Positions 1-7,717 of a stretch of DNA of 64,000 nucleotides are shown in pieces. The notes under the pieces were generated by a model. The model ran no database searches. It was not told the DNA's origin and saw only the letters and a program-made list of their open reading frames with translations. Position numbers and translations under genes: made by a program. Source of the DNA: Clostridia bacterium. GTDB taxonomy: Bacteria > Bacillota > Clostridia > Saccharofermentanales > Saccharofermentanaceae. Every line of letters begins with the position of its first letter. The stretch's first letter is position 1. The stretch covers positions 17,404 through 81,403 of the forward strand of contig JAKSRE010000012.1 in the NCBI GenBank assembly GCA_024403775.1. Reading direction: 5' to 3'.

Positions 1-57
1 TTTGAGACTTCTTAATCTGATTCATCTTCATTAACAATAACTAAAACACATCTGACA

Positions 58-82
58 GGGCTGCCTTAAGGTAGCCCTTTTT
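58..82 (+). terminator. Rho-independent terminator of an upstream gene
   Basis: An 8-bp stem GGGCTGCC/GGTAGCCC (one G-U pair) with a TTAA loop is followed by TTTTT. It closes a transcription unit lying off the left edge. Nothing codes confidently in positions 1-57. Confidence 0.85.
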
Positions 83-167
83 ATATTTGTGCGCATTTAA
101 ATATCCCTCACGAAGGGATGTGACAACTGGATAATCTCACTTTTCGAAGAAAATTCAAAAACAACTA

Positions 168-197
168 TTGACAAAACAATATTATACGTCATATAAT
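168..197 (+). promoter_or_regulatory. Promoter of the padR operon with overlapping palindrome
   Basis: TTGACA (168-173) and TATAAT (192-197) are separated by 18 bp. A 9-bp inverted repeat, AATATTATA (178-186) and TATAATATT (192-200) around a 5-nt centre, covers the -10 box. It is well placed as the operator through which the PadR protein just downstream would repress its own operon. Autorepression is inferred. Confidence 0.7.
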
Positions 198-231
198 ATT
201 GACAACGATACAATATGAGAGGAGGAATAAT

Positions 232-549
232 ATGATATTCCAACTAGGTTCTACATTATTGGACGCCTGTGTATTGGCTGTATTAACTAAGGGAGAGGCG
301 TATGGGTATACACTTACGCAGCAGGTTAAGACAGTACTGGATATCTCAGAGTCAACACTCTATCCAGTTTTACGCAGACTTCAAAAAGACGGTGCGTTAG
401 AAACTTACGACGAACCATTCCAGGGTCGTAACAGAAGATATTATAAAATTACAGACAGGGGGCGAGAGCTTTATGCTTACTACTTGTCTGAATGGAACAC
501 CTATAAGGCTTCCGTTGATTCATTATTAGGAGGGGATAAAAATGAATAA
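232..549 (+). CDS. PadR family transcriptional regulator
   Basis: A 105-residue winged-helix repressor of the short PadR-s2 type. It carries the typical core TLYPVLRRLQKDGALE (recognition helix), then a wing containing GRNRRYYKIT and a short C-terminal dimerisation helix. The ATG at 232 is chosen because GAGAGGAGGA lies just before it. The TTG further upstream would fall inside the -10 region. The gene overlaps the following DUF1700 gene by 8 nt, so the two are translationally coupled. PadR proteins commonly sense envelope-active compounds and control adjacent membrane-protein genes. The inducer here is unknown. Confidence 0.93.
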   Translation: MIFQLGSTLLDACVLAVLTKGEAYGYTLTQQVKTVLDISESTLYPVLRRLQKDGALETYDEPFQGRNRRYYKITDRGRELYAYYLSEWNTYKASVDSLLGGDKNE

Positions 550-1141
550 GGAAACATATTTAAAGGAGCTTAGAAAGAACTTAAAGGTTCTGGATTCTAA
601 GGAACGAGATGAAGTAATTGCTTTCTATGAAGAATACTTCGATGATGCTGGGGTAGAGAACGAAGCTAAGGTTATAGAAGAGTTTGGTACTCCTAAGGAA
701 CTTTCCAAGAAGATTCTGGTTGATGTGGTTAATCGCAGATTTAATGAATCAGAGGGCGAGGAAGAAGTAGAGGATAAGAAAGCTAAGAATTCTTCAATTC
801 GTGGTATCTGGGTTGTTCTGGCAGCACTTTTGGCACTTCCTTTGTCACCAATCCTTTTGGCATTAGTAATCGTATTAGCGGCTATTGCTTTTGCAATTGT
901 TGTTACAATCATTGCTGTGATTTTATCTGGTGCCTTAGTTGTTGGTGTTGGTGTAATCACATTTGGTTTAGGTCTGACACTTCTCTTAAGTAAGTTTGGT
1001 GCAGCTATAACAGTAATTGGATGTGGACTTATCTGCTATGGCGTTGGAGCATTTCTTGTAATAGGCTTTGCTAAGCTTTTGTCTTTGTTCTGCTACGCTG
1101 TATCACGTGGATTTGCAGCTTTGGTTCATAAGAATAATTAA
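542..1141 (+). CDS. HAAS/DUF1700 membrane protein
   Basis: A 199-residue protein. The first ~75 residues form the acidic helical HAAS signalling domain (YLKELRKNLKVL..., EVIAFYEEYFDDAG), followed by a charged linker. The C-terminal half is almost entirely hydrophobic, with about four transmembrane segments rich in Ala, Val, Ile and Leu. The family is typically encoded next to PadR regulators and DUF4097 proteins, exactly as here. It is thought to act as a membrane partner in envelope-stress sensing, but no biochemical activity is established. The start is set by AGGAGGG some 8 nt upstream, inside the end of padR. Confidence 0.9.
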   Translation: MNKETYLKELRKNLKVLDSKERDEVIAFYEEYFDDAGVENEAKVIEEFGTPKELSKKILVDVVNRRFNESEGEEEVEDKKAKNSSIRGIWVVLAALLALPLSPILLALVIVLAAIAFAIVVTIIAVILSGALVVGVGVITFGLGLTLLLSKFGAAITVIGCGLICYGVGAFLVIGFAKLLSLFCYAVSRGFAALVHKNN

Positions 1142-1156
1142 TTGGGGGATAAATAT

Positions 1157-2077
1157 ATGAAGAAATTTACTAAGTTTGTTTTAACTTCAGCAACAATTGC
1201 TGTTGCAGCAGGTATTGTATTAAGTGGAATTGGATTTGCTGTTAATGGTGCTCATAACATCAACATCATTTGGGATAAGGGATTTAAATTTGCTGGTGAT
1301 AAGGAATTAGAAACATTAGAGAAAACTACTCTTGATAGCTTTAGCAATATGAATATCGACGTTGATGCAGCTAAGATATACTTTAAGCAGAACGATTCAG
1401 ATGAATATGCTATTGAATATAAGCTTTATAGCAGCGGCGTAAAGTGCGAAGTAAAGAACGACACTTTGCTTGTAGAGCAGAATCCAGAGCAGATTAATTT
1501 TAATTTTAATTTCTTTAACTTCCCTGATGTAAGTGATTGTTATCTTACTGTTTACTATCCAGAGGGATGTGATTTTGATTCAATTAAGGTTGATTCAAGC
1601 GCAGGTGCAATTAACGCGGTTGAAGGTCTTAACTGTAGTCTGTTAGATATGGATTCAAGTGCTGGTGCAATCAAGCTTGATGGATTTAAGGGAGCTATCA
1701 CAGTTGATTCTTCAGCAGGAGCTTTTGAAGCTAAGAATTCTGAATTTACAAAGGTAACTATGGATATGTCAGCTGGTGGTATTACATTTATTAACTGCAC
1801 AATTGGTGGCGGTAAGATTGATTCATCTGCAGGTGGTCTTGAGGCAACAGACTTAATCTTAAAAGGTGATCTCTCATGTGACATGAGTGCTGGTAGTGTA
1901 GATATTGAATTAGTAGATGGCGATGTTATTGGCTTTGATTTTGATGTATCAGCAGGTAGCATTACAATAGATGGTAAGAAGGTAGCTAGTAATGATGATT
2001 ATAAAGAGAATACTAATGCCGATGTAGTTCTTACAGTTGATTCTTCAGCTGGTAGTATTGCAATTACCCATAAGTAA
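1157..2077 (+). CDS. DUF4097 family beta-helix protein, membrane-anchored
   Basis: A 306-residue protein with an N-terminal hydrophobic signal/anchor (about residues 5-30). The rest is extracellular and beta-rich. From about residue 145 it has eight copies of a short repeat centred on D(S/M/V)SAG(A/G/S) at ~20-residue spacing, as expected for a right-handed beta-helix of the DUF4097 (putative adhesin) family. ATG 1157 is preferred over an upstream TTG because GGGGGAT lies 7 nt before it. It is third in the PadR-HAAS operon, and a terminator follows at 2128-2168. The role is probably at the envelope; no ligand is known. Confidence 0.88.
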   Translation: MKKFTKFVLTSATIAVAAGIVLSGIGFAVNGAHNINIIWDKGFKFAGDKELETLEKTTLDSFSNMNIDVDAAKIYFKQNDSDEYAIEYKLYSSGVKCEVKNDTLLVEQNPEQINFNFNFFNFPDVSDCYLTVYYPEGCDFDSIKVDSSAGAINAVEGLNCSLLDMDSSAGAIKLDGFKGAITVDSSAGAFEAKNSEFTKVTMDMSAGGITFINCTIGGGKIDSSAGGLEATDLILKGDLSCDMSAGSVDIELVDGDVIGFDFDVSAGSITIDGKKVASNDDYKENTNADVVLTVDSSAGSIAITHK

Positions 2078-2127
2078 TTAGGTTTGAAGAGTAGAAGAGC
2101 ACCGATCCTACTCCGACAATAAATTTG

Positions 2128-2168
2128 CACACATACAATCGTCCCCTACGAGAGTATGTGTGTTTTTT
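2128..2168 (+). terminator. Terminator of the PadR-HAAS-DUF4097 operon
   Basis: A perfect 9-bp stem, CACACATAC (2128-2136) with GTATGTGTG (2154-2162), is followed by TTTTTT. Confidence 0.88.
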
Positions 2169-2169
2169 A

Positions 2170-2198
2170 TTGACATTCATTCTCTTTATGAGTATACT
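2170..2198 (+). promoter_or_regulatory. Promoter for the leader ORF / GNAT unit
   Basis: A consensus TTGACA (2170-2175) and TATACT (2193-2198) are 17 bp apart, directly after the preceding terminator. Transcription would start near 2205, leaving a ~210-nt leader before the GNAT gene. That leader holds a short ORF (2229-2333) and a terminator hairpin (2361-2393). Confidence 0.8.
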
Positions 2199-2228
2199 TG
2201 CGATAATATTTTCGAAAGGTGATTACAA

Positions 2229-2333
2229 ATGACCAAACTTGTGATTAGAGTAACTTATACAGTTTCAAATATCATGCGTTCTATTATGAACATGCGTGGG
2301 ATTTGTTCACGTATAAATTTTAATTACCAGTAA
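2229..2333 (+). CDS. Putative 34-residue leader peptide
   Basis: An ATG-initiated ORF preceded by GAAAGGTGAT and ending in TAA. It encodes 34 residues with four Met, four Arg, two Asn-Phe/Tyr pairs and a single Cys near the C-terminus. It lies between a strong promoter and a Rho-independent hairpin 28 nt after its stop, the layout of ribosome-mediated attenuators. No homologous leader was recognised, and it could simply be a small protein. The position argues for a regulatory uORF more than the sequence does. Confidence 0.5.
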   Translation: MTKLVIRVTYTVSNIMRSIMNMRGICSRINFNYQ

Positions 2334-2360
2334 AGATAAATCACAGAATGTTTTTATACT

Positions 2361-2393
2361 GACCACTTATCTTTTAAGGTAAGTGGTCTTTTT
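2361..2393 (+). terminator. Attenuator-like terminator before the GNAT gene
   Basis: Arms GACCACTTATC (2361-2371) and GGTAAGTGGTC (2378-2388), mostly Watson-Crick, with loop TTTTAA are followed by TTTTT. The hairpin sits within the transcript from the 2170-2198 promoter and ends about 20 nt before the GNAT start. It should therefore reduce readthrough unless it is regulated. No clear competing antiterminator stem was found by eye. Confidence 0.75.
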
Positions 2394-2413
2394 GATTAGG
2401 AGAGGATTTGATT

Positions 2414-2968
2414 ATGAAATTTGAAAGTAAAACAGTAGTACTTAAGGACAATCGTGAGTGCATATTAGCACCGACAACATCCCAATATGCTCAGGAGATG
2501 ATAGATTTTTTAAAGCAGGTATCCTCTGAAAGTGAATTTTTGCTCCGTTATCCAGATGAAGTTAATTTTACATTGGAGTTTGAGCAGCAGATATTAGACA
2601 GAATCTATGAAGATGAGCATTCTGTAATGATGCTTGCAATTGTAGATGGCAAAGCAGTAGGTAACTGTAGTATTAATGGCCTTGGATTTAAGCGTAAAAT
2701 ACGTCACCGCTGTACGCTTGCCATAGCTATAAAAGAGGAGTTCTGTGGACTTGGAATAGGAACTCACATGATCGAATATCTTATAGAACTAGCTAAGAAA
2801 ATCGGCTTTGAGATAATGGAATTAGAGTATGTCGATGGAAATAATAAAGCAAAAGCTCTTTATACCAAGATGGGCTTTGTTGAAACAGGTAAGCGAATAA
2901 AATCCATGAAATATGATGATGGAACATATAAAGATGAGATTTTGATGAGTAAGATTTTAAATGAATAG
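2414..2968 (+). CDS. GNAT family N-acetyltransferase
   Basis: A 184-residue acetyl-CoA-dependent acyltransferase. The acetyl-CoA binding motif A is visible as EEFCGLGIGTHMIEYL (about residues 111-126), followed by LEYVDGNNKAKALYTKMGFVETGK, the classic motif B region with the LY..MGF signature. The substrate is not predictable and could be a small molecule, an antibiotic or a protein N-terminus. The ATG at 2414 has AGGAGAGG ahead of it. An attenuator-like hairpin and short ORF upstream suggest regulated expression. The phosphodiesterase gene starts 12 nt downstream. Confidence 0.9.
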   Translation: MKFESKTVVLKDNRECILAPTTSQYAQEMIDFLKQVSSESEFLLRYPDEVNFTLEFEQQILDRIYEDEHSVMMLAIVDGKAVGNCSINGLGFKRKIRHRCTLAIAIKEEFCGLGIGTHMIEYLIELAKKIGFEIMELEYVDGNNKAKALYTKMGFVETGKRIKSMKYDDGTYKDEILMSKILNE

Positions 2969-2980
2969 AGGTAAAACAAT

Positions 2981-4087
2981 ATGCTTAAATGGGAATTATT
3001 AGATTATAAAAACTGTATCGCCAATCTTCCTAATTCTATACTTAAAAACTTTGGGGTAGAGACAAATGGAGATACGCTTGAGATTTTTGATAAATATCTG
3101 GAAAAAGGATATAAGAATGTCGTAGTTTTGCTATTAGATGGCATGGGTACACATATTCTGGAAAATAACCTTCCTGAAGACAGCTTTCTGCGAAAGCACT
3201 TTGTAAAAACCTATAACTCCGTATTTCCACCTACTACGGTAGCAGCCACAACTTCGATAGACTGTGGATTAACTCCAATTGAGCATTCCTGGTTTGGTTG
3301 GGACTGCTATTATCCTCAGATTGATAAGAATGTAACGGTTTTCTTAAATACAGAGCAGGGAACCTCAAATAGTGTCTCAGATGAGTCAGTAGCAAGAAAA
3401 TATTGTGGATATGAATCAATTTACCATAAGCTAATTAGTGCAGGAAAAAATGCATACTATGCTACACCATTTATCCCACCACATCCAAATAGCTTTGAAG
3501 CTATCTGTGATCTGATAAAAGACCTATGTAAACAGGACGACAAGAAATACATCTATGCTTACTGGGATCAGCCTGATTCAATAATGCATCAGTTTGGCTG
3601 CAAATCTGATGAGGCAAAGGATATGCTTAAGGAGCTTGATAATAAAGTAAGAAGCCTTTGTTCTGAACTTAAGGATACGCTTCTTGTTGTTACAGCAGAT
3701 CACGGACATATCGATGGACGAAATAAGTGTATTCTTGATTATCCCCAAATTCTTGAATGTCTTATTAGACTTCCATCTATAGAGCCTAGAGCGCTTAATC
3801 TTTTTGTGAAGGAAGGAAAGGAAGAGGTTTTTGAAGAGGAGTTTACTAAGGCCTTTGGAGAGGACTTTATTCTTCTTACAAAAAGGGAAGTCTTCGAAAG
3901 TAATCTTTTTGGCGCTGGAAATGTGCACGAGAATGCATTAGGAATGATAGGTGACTATGTTGCCATAGCAAAAACTGACCTTACTATATTTAATACTTAT
4001 GAGGAAACTTCTGGTTTTAAAGGTGTTCACGCTGGCTACACAAAGGATGAGATAGAGATACCTTTTATAGTTTACGAAGCAGAATAA
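2981..4087 (+). CDS. Alkaline-phosphatase superfamily nucleotide pyrophosphatase/phosphodiesterase
   Basis: A 368-residue protein with the bimetal core of the type I phosphodiesterase/nucleotide pyrophosphatase family. VVVLLLDGMGTHIL supplies the first metal-binding Asp. FPPTTVAATTS carries the nucleophilic Thr. DQPDSIMHQFG and TADHGHIDG supply the second-site Asp/His ligands. No signal peptide is visible, so it appears cytoplasmic. It lies 12 nt after the GNAT gene and is presumably co-transcribed. The substrate is unknown; phosphodiester or pyrophosphate compounds are expected for the family. Confidence 0.87.
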   Translation: MLKWELLDYKNCIANLPNSILKNFGVETNGDTLEIFDKYLEKGYKNVVVLLLDGMGTHILENNLPEDSFLRKHFVKTYNSVFPPTTVAATTSIDCGLTPIEHSWFGWDCYYPQIDKNVTVFLNTEQGTSNSVSDESVARKYCGYESIYHKLISAGKNAYYATPFIPPHPNSFEAICDLIKDLCKQDDKKYIYAYWDQPDSIMHQFGCKSDEAKDMLKELDNKVRSLCSELKDTLLVVTADHGHIDGRNKCILDYPQILECLIRLPSIEPRALNLFVKEGKEEVFEEEFTKAFGEDFILLTKREVFESNLFGAGNVHENALGMIGDYVAIAKTDLTIFNTYEETSGFKGVHAGYTKDEIEIPFIVYEAE

Positions 4088-4182
4088 TATTTTTCTAATA
4101 GATTTAATATAAATGAAGCTGACTATTAAGTAGAATAAAATTAAGTTTTGGTGGGGATAAAAGAATATCTTGGGGGCGGCAT

Positions 4183-4902
4183 ATGTCAAAAATAGTAATG
4201 GTAACAGGAACAGGCAGAAGTTATGCTTTGGGATTTAATCTGGCTTTGAGATATCTTGAGAACGGAGATAAAGTAATTGCTACTGTTCGTAAAGATTCCG
4301 AAGACTTAAACAAACTAAAGGAACAATATGGCGACAAGCTTATTATTCTGACTATGGATATTAGTTCTTCTGATTCAGTTAACAAGGCATATGATTCATT
4401 GAAAGATAAGGTTTACCACATTGATATGCTTATAAATAATGCGGTAACAGTATCTCCAGATTGCGATAAGGGTTTCTTTGATGCAAATCTTGATTATATT
4501 GCCAGAACAGTAGACGTAACTGCAGTTGGTCCAATGAGAGTTATTAAGGCTTTTTATCCACTTCTTAAGGCTTGTAGCGGAAGAGCTACTATTTATAACA
4601 TCTCATCTGAAGCAGGAAGCATTAGTAAGTGTTACAGAACTAATCTGATTGATTATGGAATGGCCAAAGCTGCACTTAATATGGCAACAATGAACCTTGT
4701 TAATACATTTAAGGATGAGGATGATATGAATATTTTCTGTATCCACCCAGGCTGGATTAGAACAGATGGCCGTCCAGATAATCCAGCACCATTATCATCT
4801 TATGATGCTGCTTTAATTCTTCTCAATTTGTTTGAGGAGCGTAAGGATGATATGGCTGGACCAAGATTTATTACTAATCTTGGTGAGGAATATCCTTTCT
4901 AA
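4183..4902 (+). CDS. SDR family NAD(P)-dependent oxidoreductase
   Basis: A 239-residue short-chain dehydrogenase/reductase. The Rossmann glycine motif is seen as TGTGRSYALG near the N-terminus, and the cofactor-stabilising motif as NNAV (usually NNAG). The catalytic triad is visible as NISSEAG plus YGMAKAALN (Tyr-x3-Lys), followed by the CIHPGWIRTD loop. The start is marked by GGGGGCGG just upstream. The gap from the phosphodiesterase gene is 95 bp, so it may share the transcript or have its own promoter. The terminator is at 4938-4980. The substrate is unknown. Confidence 0.9.
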   Translation: MSKIVMVTGTGRSYALGFNLALRYLENGDKVIATVRKDSEDLNKLKEQYGDKLIILTMDISSSDSVNKAYDSLKDKVYHIDMLINNAVTVSPDCDKGFFDANLDYIARTVDVTAVGPMRVIKAFYPLLKACSGRATIYNISSEAGSISKCYRTNLIDYGMAKAALNMATMNLVNTFKDEDDMNIFCIHPGWIRTDGRPDNPAPLSSYDAALILLNLFEERKDDMAGPRFITNLGEEYPF

Positions 4903-4937
4903 TAATCTGAAACTTACAAATTGCTATACTTACTACT

Positions 4938-4980
4938 ACAAGTCCATTGGGTTATTTTACCTGATGGGCTTGTTGTTTTG
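4938..4980 (+). terminator. Probable terminator after the SDR gene
   Basis: A 10-bp stem, ACAAGTCCAT (4938-4947) with ATGGGCTTGT (4964-4973) and one G-U pair, is followed by TGTTTTG. The interrupted T-tract makes it weaker than the others in the window. Confidence 0.6.
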
Positions 4981-5044
4981 ATGGGATGGTTTTGTAGAGG
5001 AGGCAAAGTGACGGTAAGATGTGACGGCTACCGTAACGTCCTGC

Positions 5045-5082
5045 CATAAAAAATGCCTCAAAACCAAAAATTTGGTTTTGAG
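5045..5082 (-). terminator. Terminator of the amino-acid ABC operon
   Basis: A perfect 12-bp stem, CTCAAAACCAAA (5057-5068) with TTTGGTTTTGAG (5071-5082), is followed on the minus strand by GCATTTTTTA. It lies about 40 bp beyond the ATPase stop codon. Confidence 0.88.
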
Positions 5083-5122
5083 ACACATCCTATTTAAAAC
5101 TATTAAACTTATTAACAATAAA

Positions 5123-5866
5123 TCAGAGAATCTTTGCGAGGAATGATTTCAAACGCTCGTTTTGTGGGTTATCAAAGATATCACTTGGTGTGCCATCTTC
5201 AATAATCTTACCACCATCCATGAAGATTACTCTTGTAGCAACTTCTCTTGCAAAACCCATCTCGTGAGTAACGCAGGCCATTGTCATGCCGCCACGAGCA
5301 AGTTCCTTCATAACTTCCAATACTTCACCAACCATCTCTGGGTCAAGAGCGGAAGTAGGCTCATCGAATAATAATACATCTGGTTCCATGCAAAGAGCTC
5401 TTACAATAGCAATACGCTGCTTCTGACCACCAGATAACTGGCTTGGATAAGCCTTGGCTCTGTCTTCAAGACCGACTTTCTTAAGAAGTCCCAAAGCACG
5501 CTTTTCAGCATCTTCCTTATTCATCTTAAGAAGCTTGATTGGAGCCAAAGTCATATTATCGATAATAGTAAGATGAGGGAAGAGGTTAAAGTGCTGGAAC
5601 ACCATACCCATCTTCATTCTTAACTGGTTAATGTCGTTCTTTGGAGAAGTGATATCTGTTCCTTCAAATTCAATTGTTCCTTCAGTAGGTCTCTCGAGAA
5701 GATTTAAGGAACGTAAAAATGTAGACTTACCACTACCAGAAGGTCCAATAATAACTACAACTTCGCCCTTTTTGATATCGGTTGTAATACCGTCCAAAGC
5801 TTTGATCTTGCCACCATTATAGTGTTTTTTAAGACCGGAAATTTTAATCATTGAATTATCGCTCAC
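5123..5866 (-). CDS. Polar amino-acid ABC transporter ATP-binding protein
   Basis: A 247-residue cytoplasmic ATPase of the GlnQ/HisP type. It has Walker [10 protein letters not shown] (about residues 39-47), the Q-loop in [10 protein letters not shown], signature LSGGQKQR, Walker [15 protein letters not shown] and switch His in CVTHEMGF. Translation most likely starts at GTG 5866, because AAAGGAGG lies about 10 nt before it; an in-frame ATG follows five codons later. The start overlaps the end of the permease gene by 11 nt, so the two are coupled. It energises uptake together with the permease and lipoprotein encoded upstream. Confidence 0.96.
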   Translation of the reverse strand: MSDNSMIKISGLKKHYNGGKIKALDGITTDIKKGEVVVIIGPSGSGKSTFLRSLNLLERPTEGTIEFEGTDITSPKNDINQLRMKMGMVFQHFNLFPHLTIIDNMTLAPIKLLKMNKEDAEKRALGLLKKVGLEDRAKAYPSQLSGGQKQRIAIVRALCMEPDVLLFDEPTSALDPEMVGEVLEVMKELARGGMTMACVTHEMGFAREVATRVIFMDGGKIIEDGTPSDIFDNPQNERLKSFLAKIL

Positions 5867-6608
5867 TGTTCTTCAACCTCCTTTCGAGAGTAGCAACGAG
5901 TCGTGTGAAAAACATAACTACGATCAAGTAAATAATAGCTACTGCAAGAAGTGGCATAAATGCAGAGAATGTTCTACCACGAACGATATCTCCTGCTTTT
6001 GTTAAGTCCTGGAGTCCTACGTAACCTGCTACAGATGTCTCCTTAAGAAGAACGATAAATTCGTTTGCAAGTGAAGGGAGGATATTCTTAAAAGCCTGTG
6101 GGAAAATGATATACCACATTGTCTGGATATAATTAAAACCAAGGGAACGGCCTGCCTCAAGCTGACCATTATCAATACTCATAATACCAGCTCTTATAAT
6201 CTCAGCTACATAAGCACCAGAGTTAATACCGAAAGCTAAAACTGCAATCATTACCTTGCTTTTTGAAGTGGCAAAGATAACAAAATAGCAAATCATCAAT
6301 TGTACAACTACTGGGGTACCACGAATAATCGTGAGATATACATTAGCAAGGAAATTCAAAACCTTGAGAATATATTTTGATGCACACTTTCCAAGATCAG
6401 GTACGAGCTTATCATGTGTTGTACGGATGATTGCAATAACTGCACCAAGAAAGATACCAAGGATACATGCAAAAAAAGTAACTTCAAGCGTTGTTCCAAG
6501 GCCATTAAGGAAATACATGTATCTGTCGTCAGCAATGAAGTTCAGATAAAATGTATCCTTTAAGTTGTTCAGCCATGACTGAAAACCAGATAAAAGAACA
6601 ATGTTCAT
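5856..6608 (-). CDS. Polar amino-acid ABC transporter permease (HisM/GlnP family)
   Basis: A 250-residue membrane protein with about five transmembrane segments. It has an extended N-terminus (residues 1-30), then [16 protein letters not shown], typical of HisMQ-type permeases. The EAA loop that docks the ATPase is seen as [33 protein letters not shown]. It lies downstream of the substrate-binding lipoprotein gene, separated by a terminator-like hairpin, and overlaps the ATPase gene. Specificity cannot be fixed from sequence; cystine, glutamine or other polar amino acids are all possible. Confidence 0.95.
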   Translation of the reverse strand: MNIVLLSGFQSWLNNLKDTFYLNFIADDRYMYFLNGLGTTLEVTFFACILGIFLGAVIAIIRTTHDKLVPDLGKCASKYILKVLNFLANVYLTIIRGTPVVVQLMICYFVIFATSKSKVMIAVLAFGINSGAYVAEIIRAGIMSIDNGQLEAGRSLGFNYIQTMWYIIFPQAFKNILPSLANEFIVLLKETSVAGYVGLQDLTKAGDIVRGRTFSAFMPLLAVAIIYLIVVMFFTRLVATLERRLKNSER

Positions 6609-6660
6609 AAACTAACCCTTCCTCTAAAGAATAGGTTAATATTATATCAGTTATTTTTTA

Positions 6661-6699
6661 ATAAAAAAAGATTGCCTCTTAAATGCTAAGAGACAATCT
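6661..6699 (-). terminator. Intra-operon terminator between binding-protein and permease genes
   Basis: Two-part stem: AGATTG/CAATCT and CTCTTA/TAAGAG with a single mismatch and a 5-nt loop (6669-6699). On the minus strand it is followed by TTTTTTTAT. It lies inside the ABC operon, so it probably lets the binding protein be made in excess over the membrane components. Confidence 0.8.
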
Positions 6700-6731
6700 G
6701 TATTTTGATTAAACCTAATAATCTTTAAAGA

Positions 6732-7496
6732 TTAAGCTGGGATGTACTTGTTGATGATTGCATCAATTGTTCCATCAGCCTTCATTTCAGAGAGAGCCTT
6801 GTTAATCTGGTTCAAAAGCTCTTCGTTGTTCTTGTTAACAGCGATAGCATAATCCTCAATTGTATAAGGAGTCTCCAAAATCTTAAGGCCAGGATTAGCA
6901 GCTACGAAAGCCAAAGCAGGCTGATTATCGATAACTACAGCATCAATCTTACCTGTAATAAGAGCCTGTGTAGCATCAGCACCATTGTTGTACTGCTCAA
7001 CTCTGTCCATACCAATGTCATCAGACATATAGATATCACCAGTAGTAGCAATCTGAACACCTACGATATAGTCGCCATCGATAAGTGCATCGATATCAGT
7101 GATAGGTGAGTCCTCTGTTACGATGATTGACTGAATACCTGTAGCATATGAATCTGAGAAAGAAACAGAAAGCTTACGCTCATCAGTAACTGTCATACCT
7201 GCAACAGCGATATCGTACTTGTTGCTCTGAACACCTGTAATAAGTGAATCAAAAGATACATCCTCAATCTTAAGTGTGAGATTAAGTCTGTTTGCGATCT
7301 CCTGTGCGATCTCAGCATCAATACCAACGATTGCGTTATTCTCCCAGTACTCATAAGGTGGGAAAGCAGCATTTGTAGCCATTGTGAGAACGCCCTTCTC
7401 AACTGTAAGCTCAGATGAAGATGAGCAAGCCGCAAAATTAAAGCCCAAGCACATAAGAAGTGCAGAAGCTACAATCTTTTTTACGAATTTATTCAT
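6732..7496 (-). CDS. Amino-acid ABC transporter substrate-binding lipoprotein
   Basis: A 254-residue extracellular solute-binding protein, family 3. The N-terminus is a lipoprotein signal: MNKFVKK, a hydrophobic core, and lipobox FAAC with the lipidated Cys at about residue 23. The mature part shows LTMATNAAFPPYEYWENN and IVGIDAEIAQEIA near its start, and GMTVTDERK, all typical of this class. ATG 7496 is used because AAAGGAGC lies before it. A TATAAT on the minus strand (7541-7546) may be the -10 box, but no good -35 was found. Confidence 0.95.
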   Translation of the reverse strand: MNKFVKKIVASALLMCLGFNFAACSSSSELTVEKGVLTMATNAAFPPYEYWENNAIVGIDAEIAQEIANRLNLTLKIEDVSFDSLITGVQSNKYDIAVAGMTVTDERKLSVSFSDSYATGIQSIIVTEDSPITDIDALIDGDYIVGVQIATTGDIYMSDDIGMDRVEQYNNGADATQALITGKIDAVVIDNQPALAFVAANPGLKILETPYTIEDYAIAVNKNNEELLNQINKALSEMKADGTIDAIINKYIPA

Positions 7497-7654
7497 AATA
7501 AAAGCTCCTTTAAATAATATTTGTTCATTCAACAATATAGATTATACCTTTTGAGATATGTGAATTGAAGTATTGGAGATTTTTTAAATTCAACAAAATA
7601 AGGCGATTAAGAAGTGAGTTTAATTAGCTTTTCGCGAAAAGTTAAACTAAAAAA

Positions 7655-7690
7655 CTATAAAAAGAGCCGCTCCAGGTAACCCGAAGCGGC
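7655..7690 (-). terminator. Terminator of the PPi-phosphofructokinase gene
   Basis: GCCGCT (7666-7671) pairs with AGCGGC (7685-7690), with further G/C contacts inside the loop. It is followed on the minus strand by CTCTTTTTATAG. Confidence 0.75.
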
Positions 7691-7717
7691 CCGTAAGTGA
7701 CTATTTAATTAATCAGA

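Noticed and set aside
1555..1962. Antisense open frame within the DUF4097 gene
   Set aside because: Complement of the regular DSSAG-coding repeat; no RBS or recognisable product.
7516..7539. Imperfect palindrome (ATATTTGTT ... AACAATAT) near the binding-protein start
   Set aside because: Contains a bulge and lies in AT-rich DNA; could be chance.
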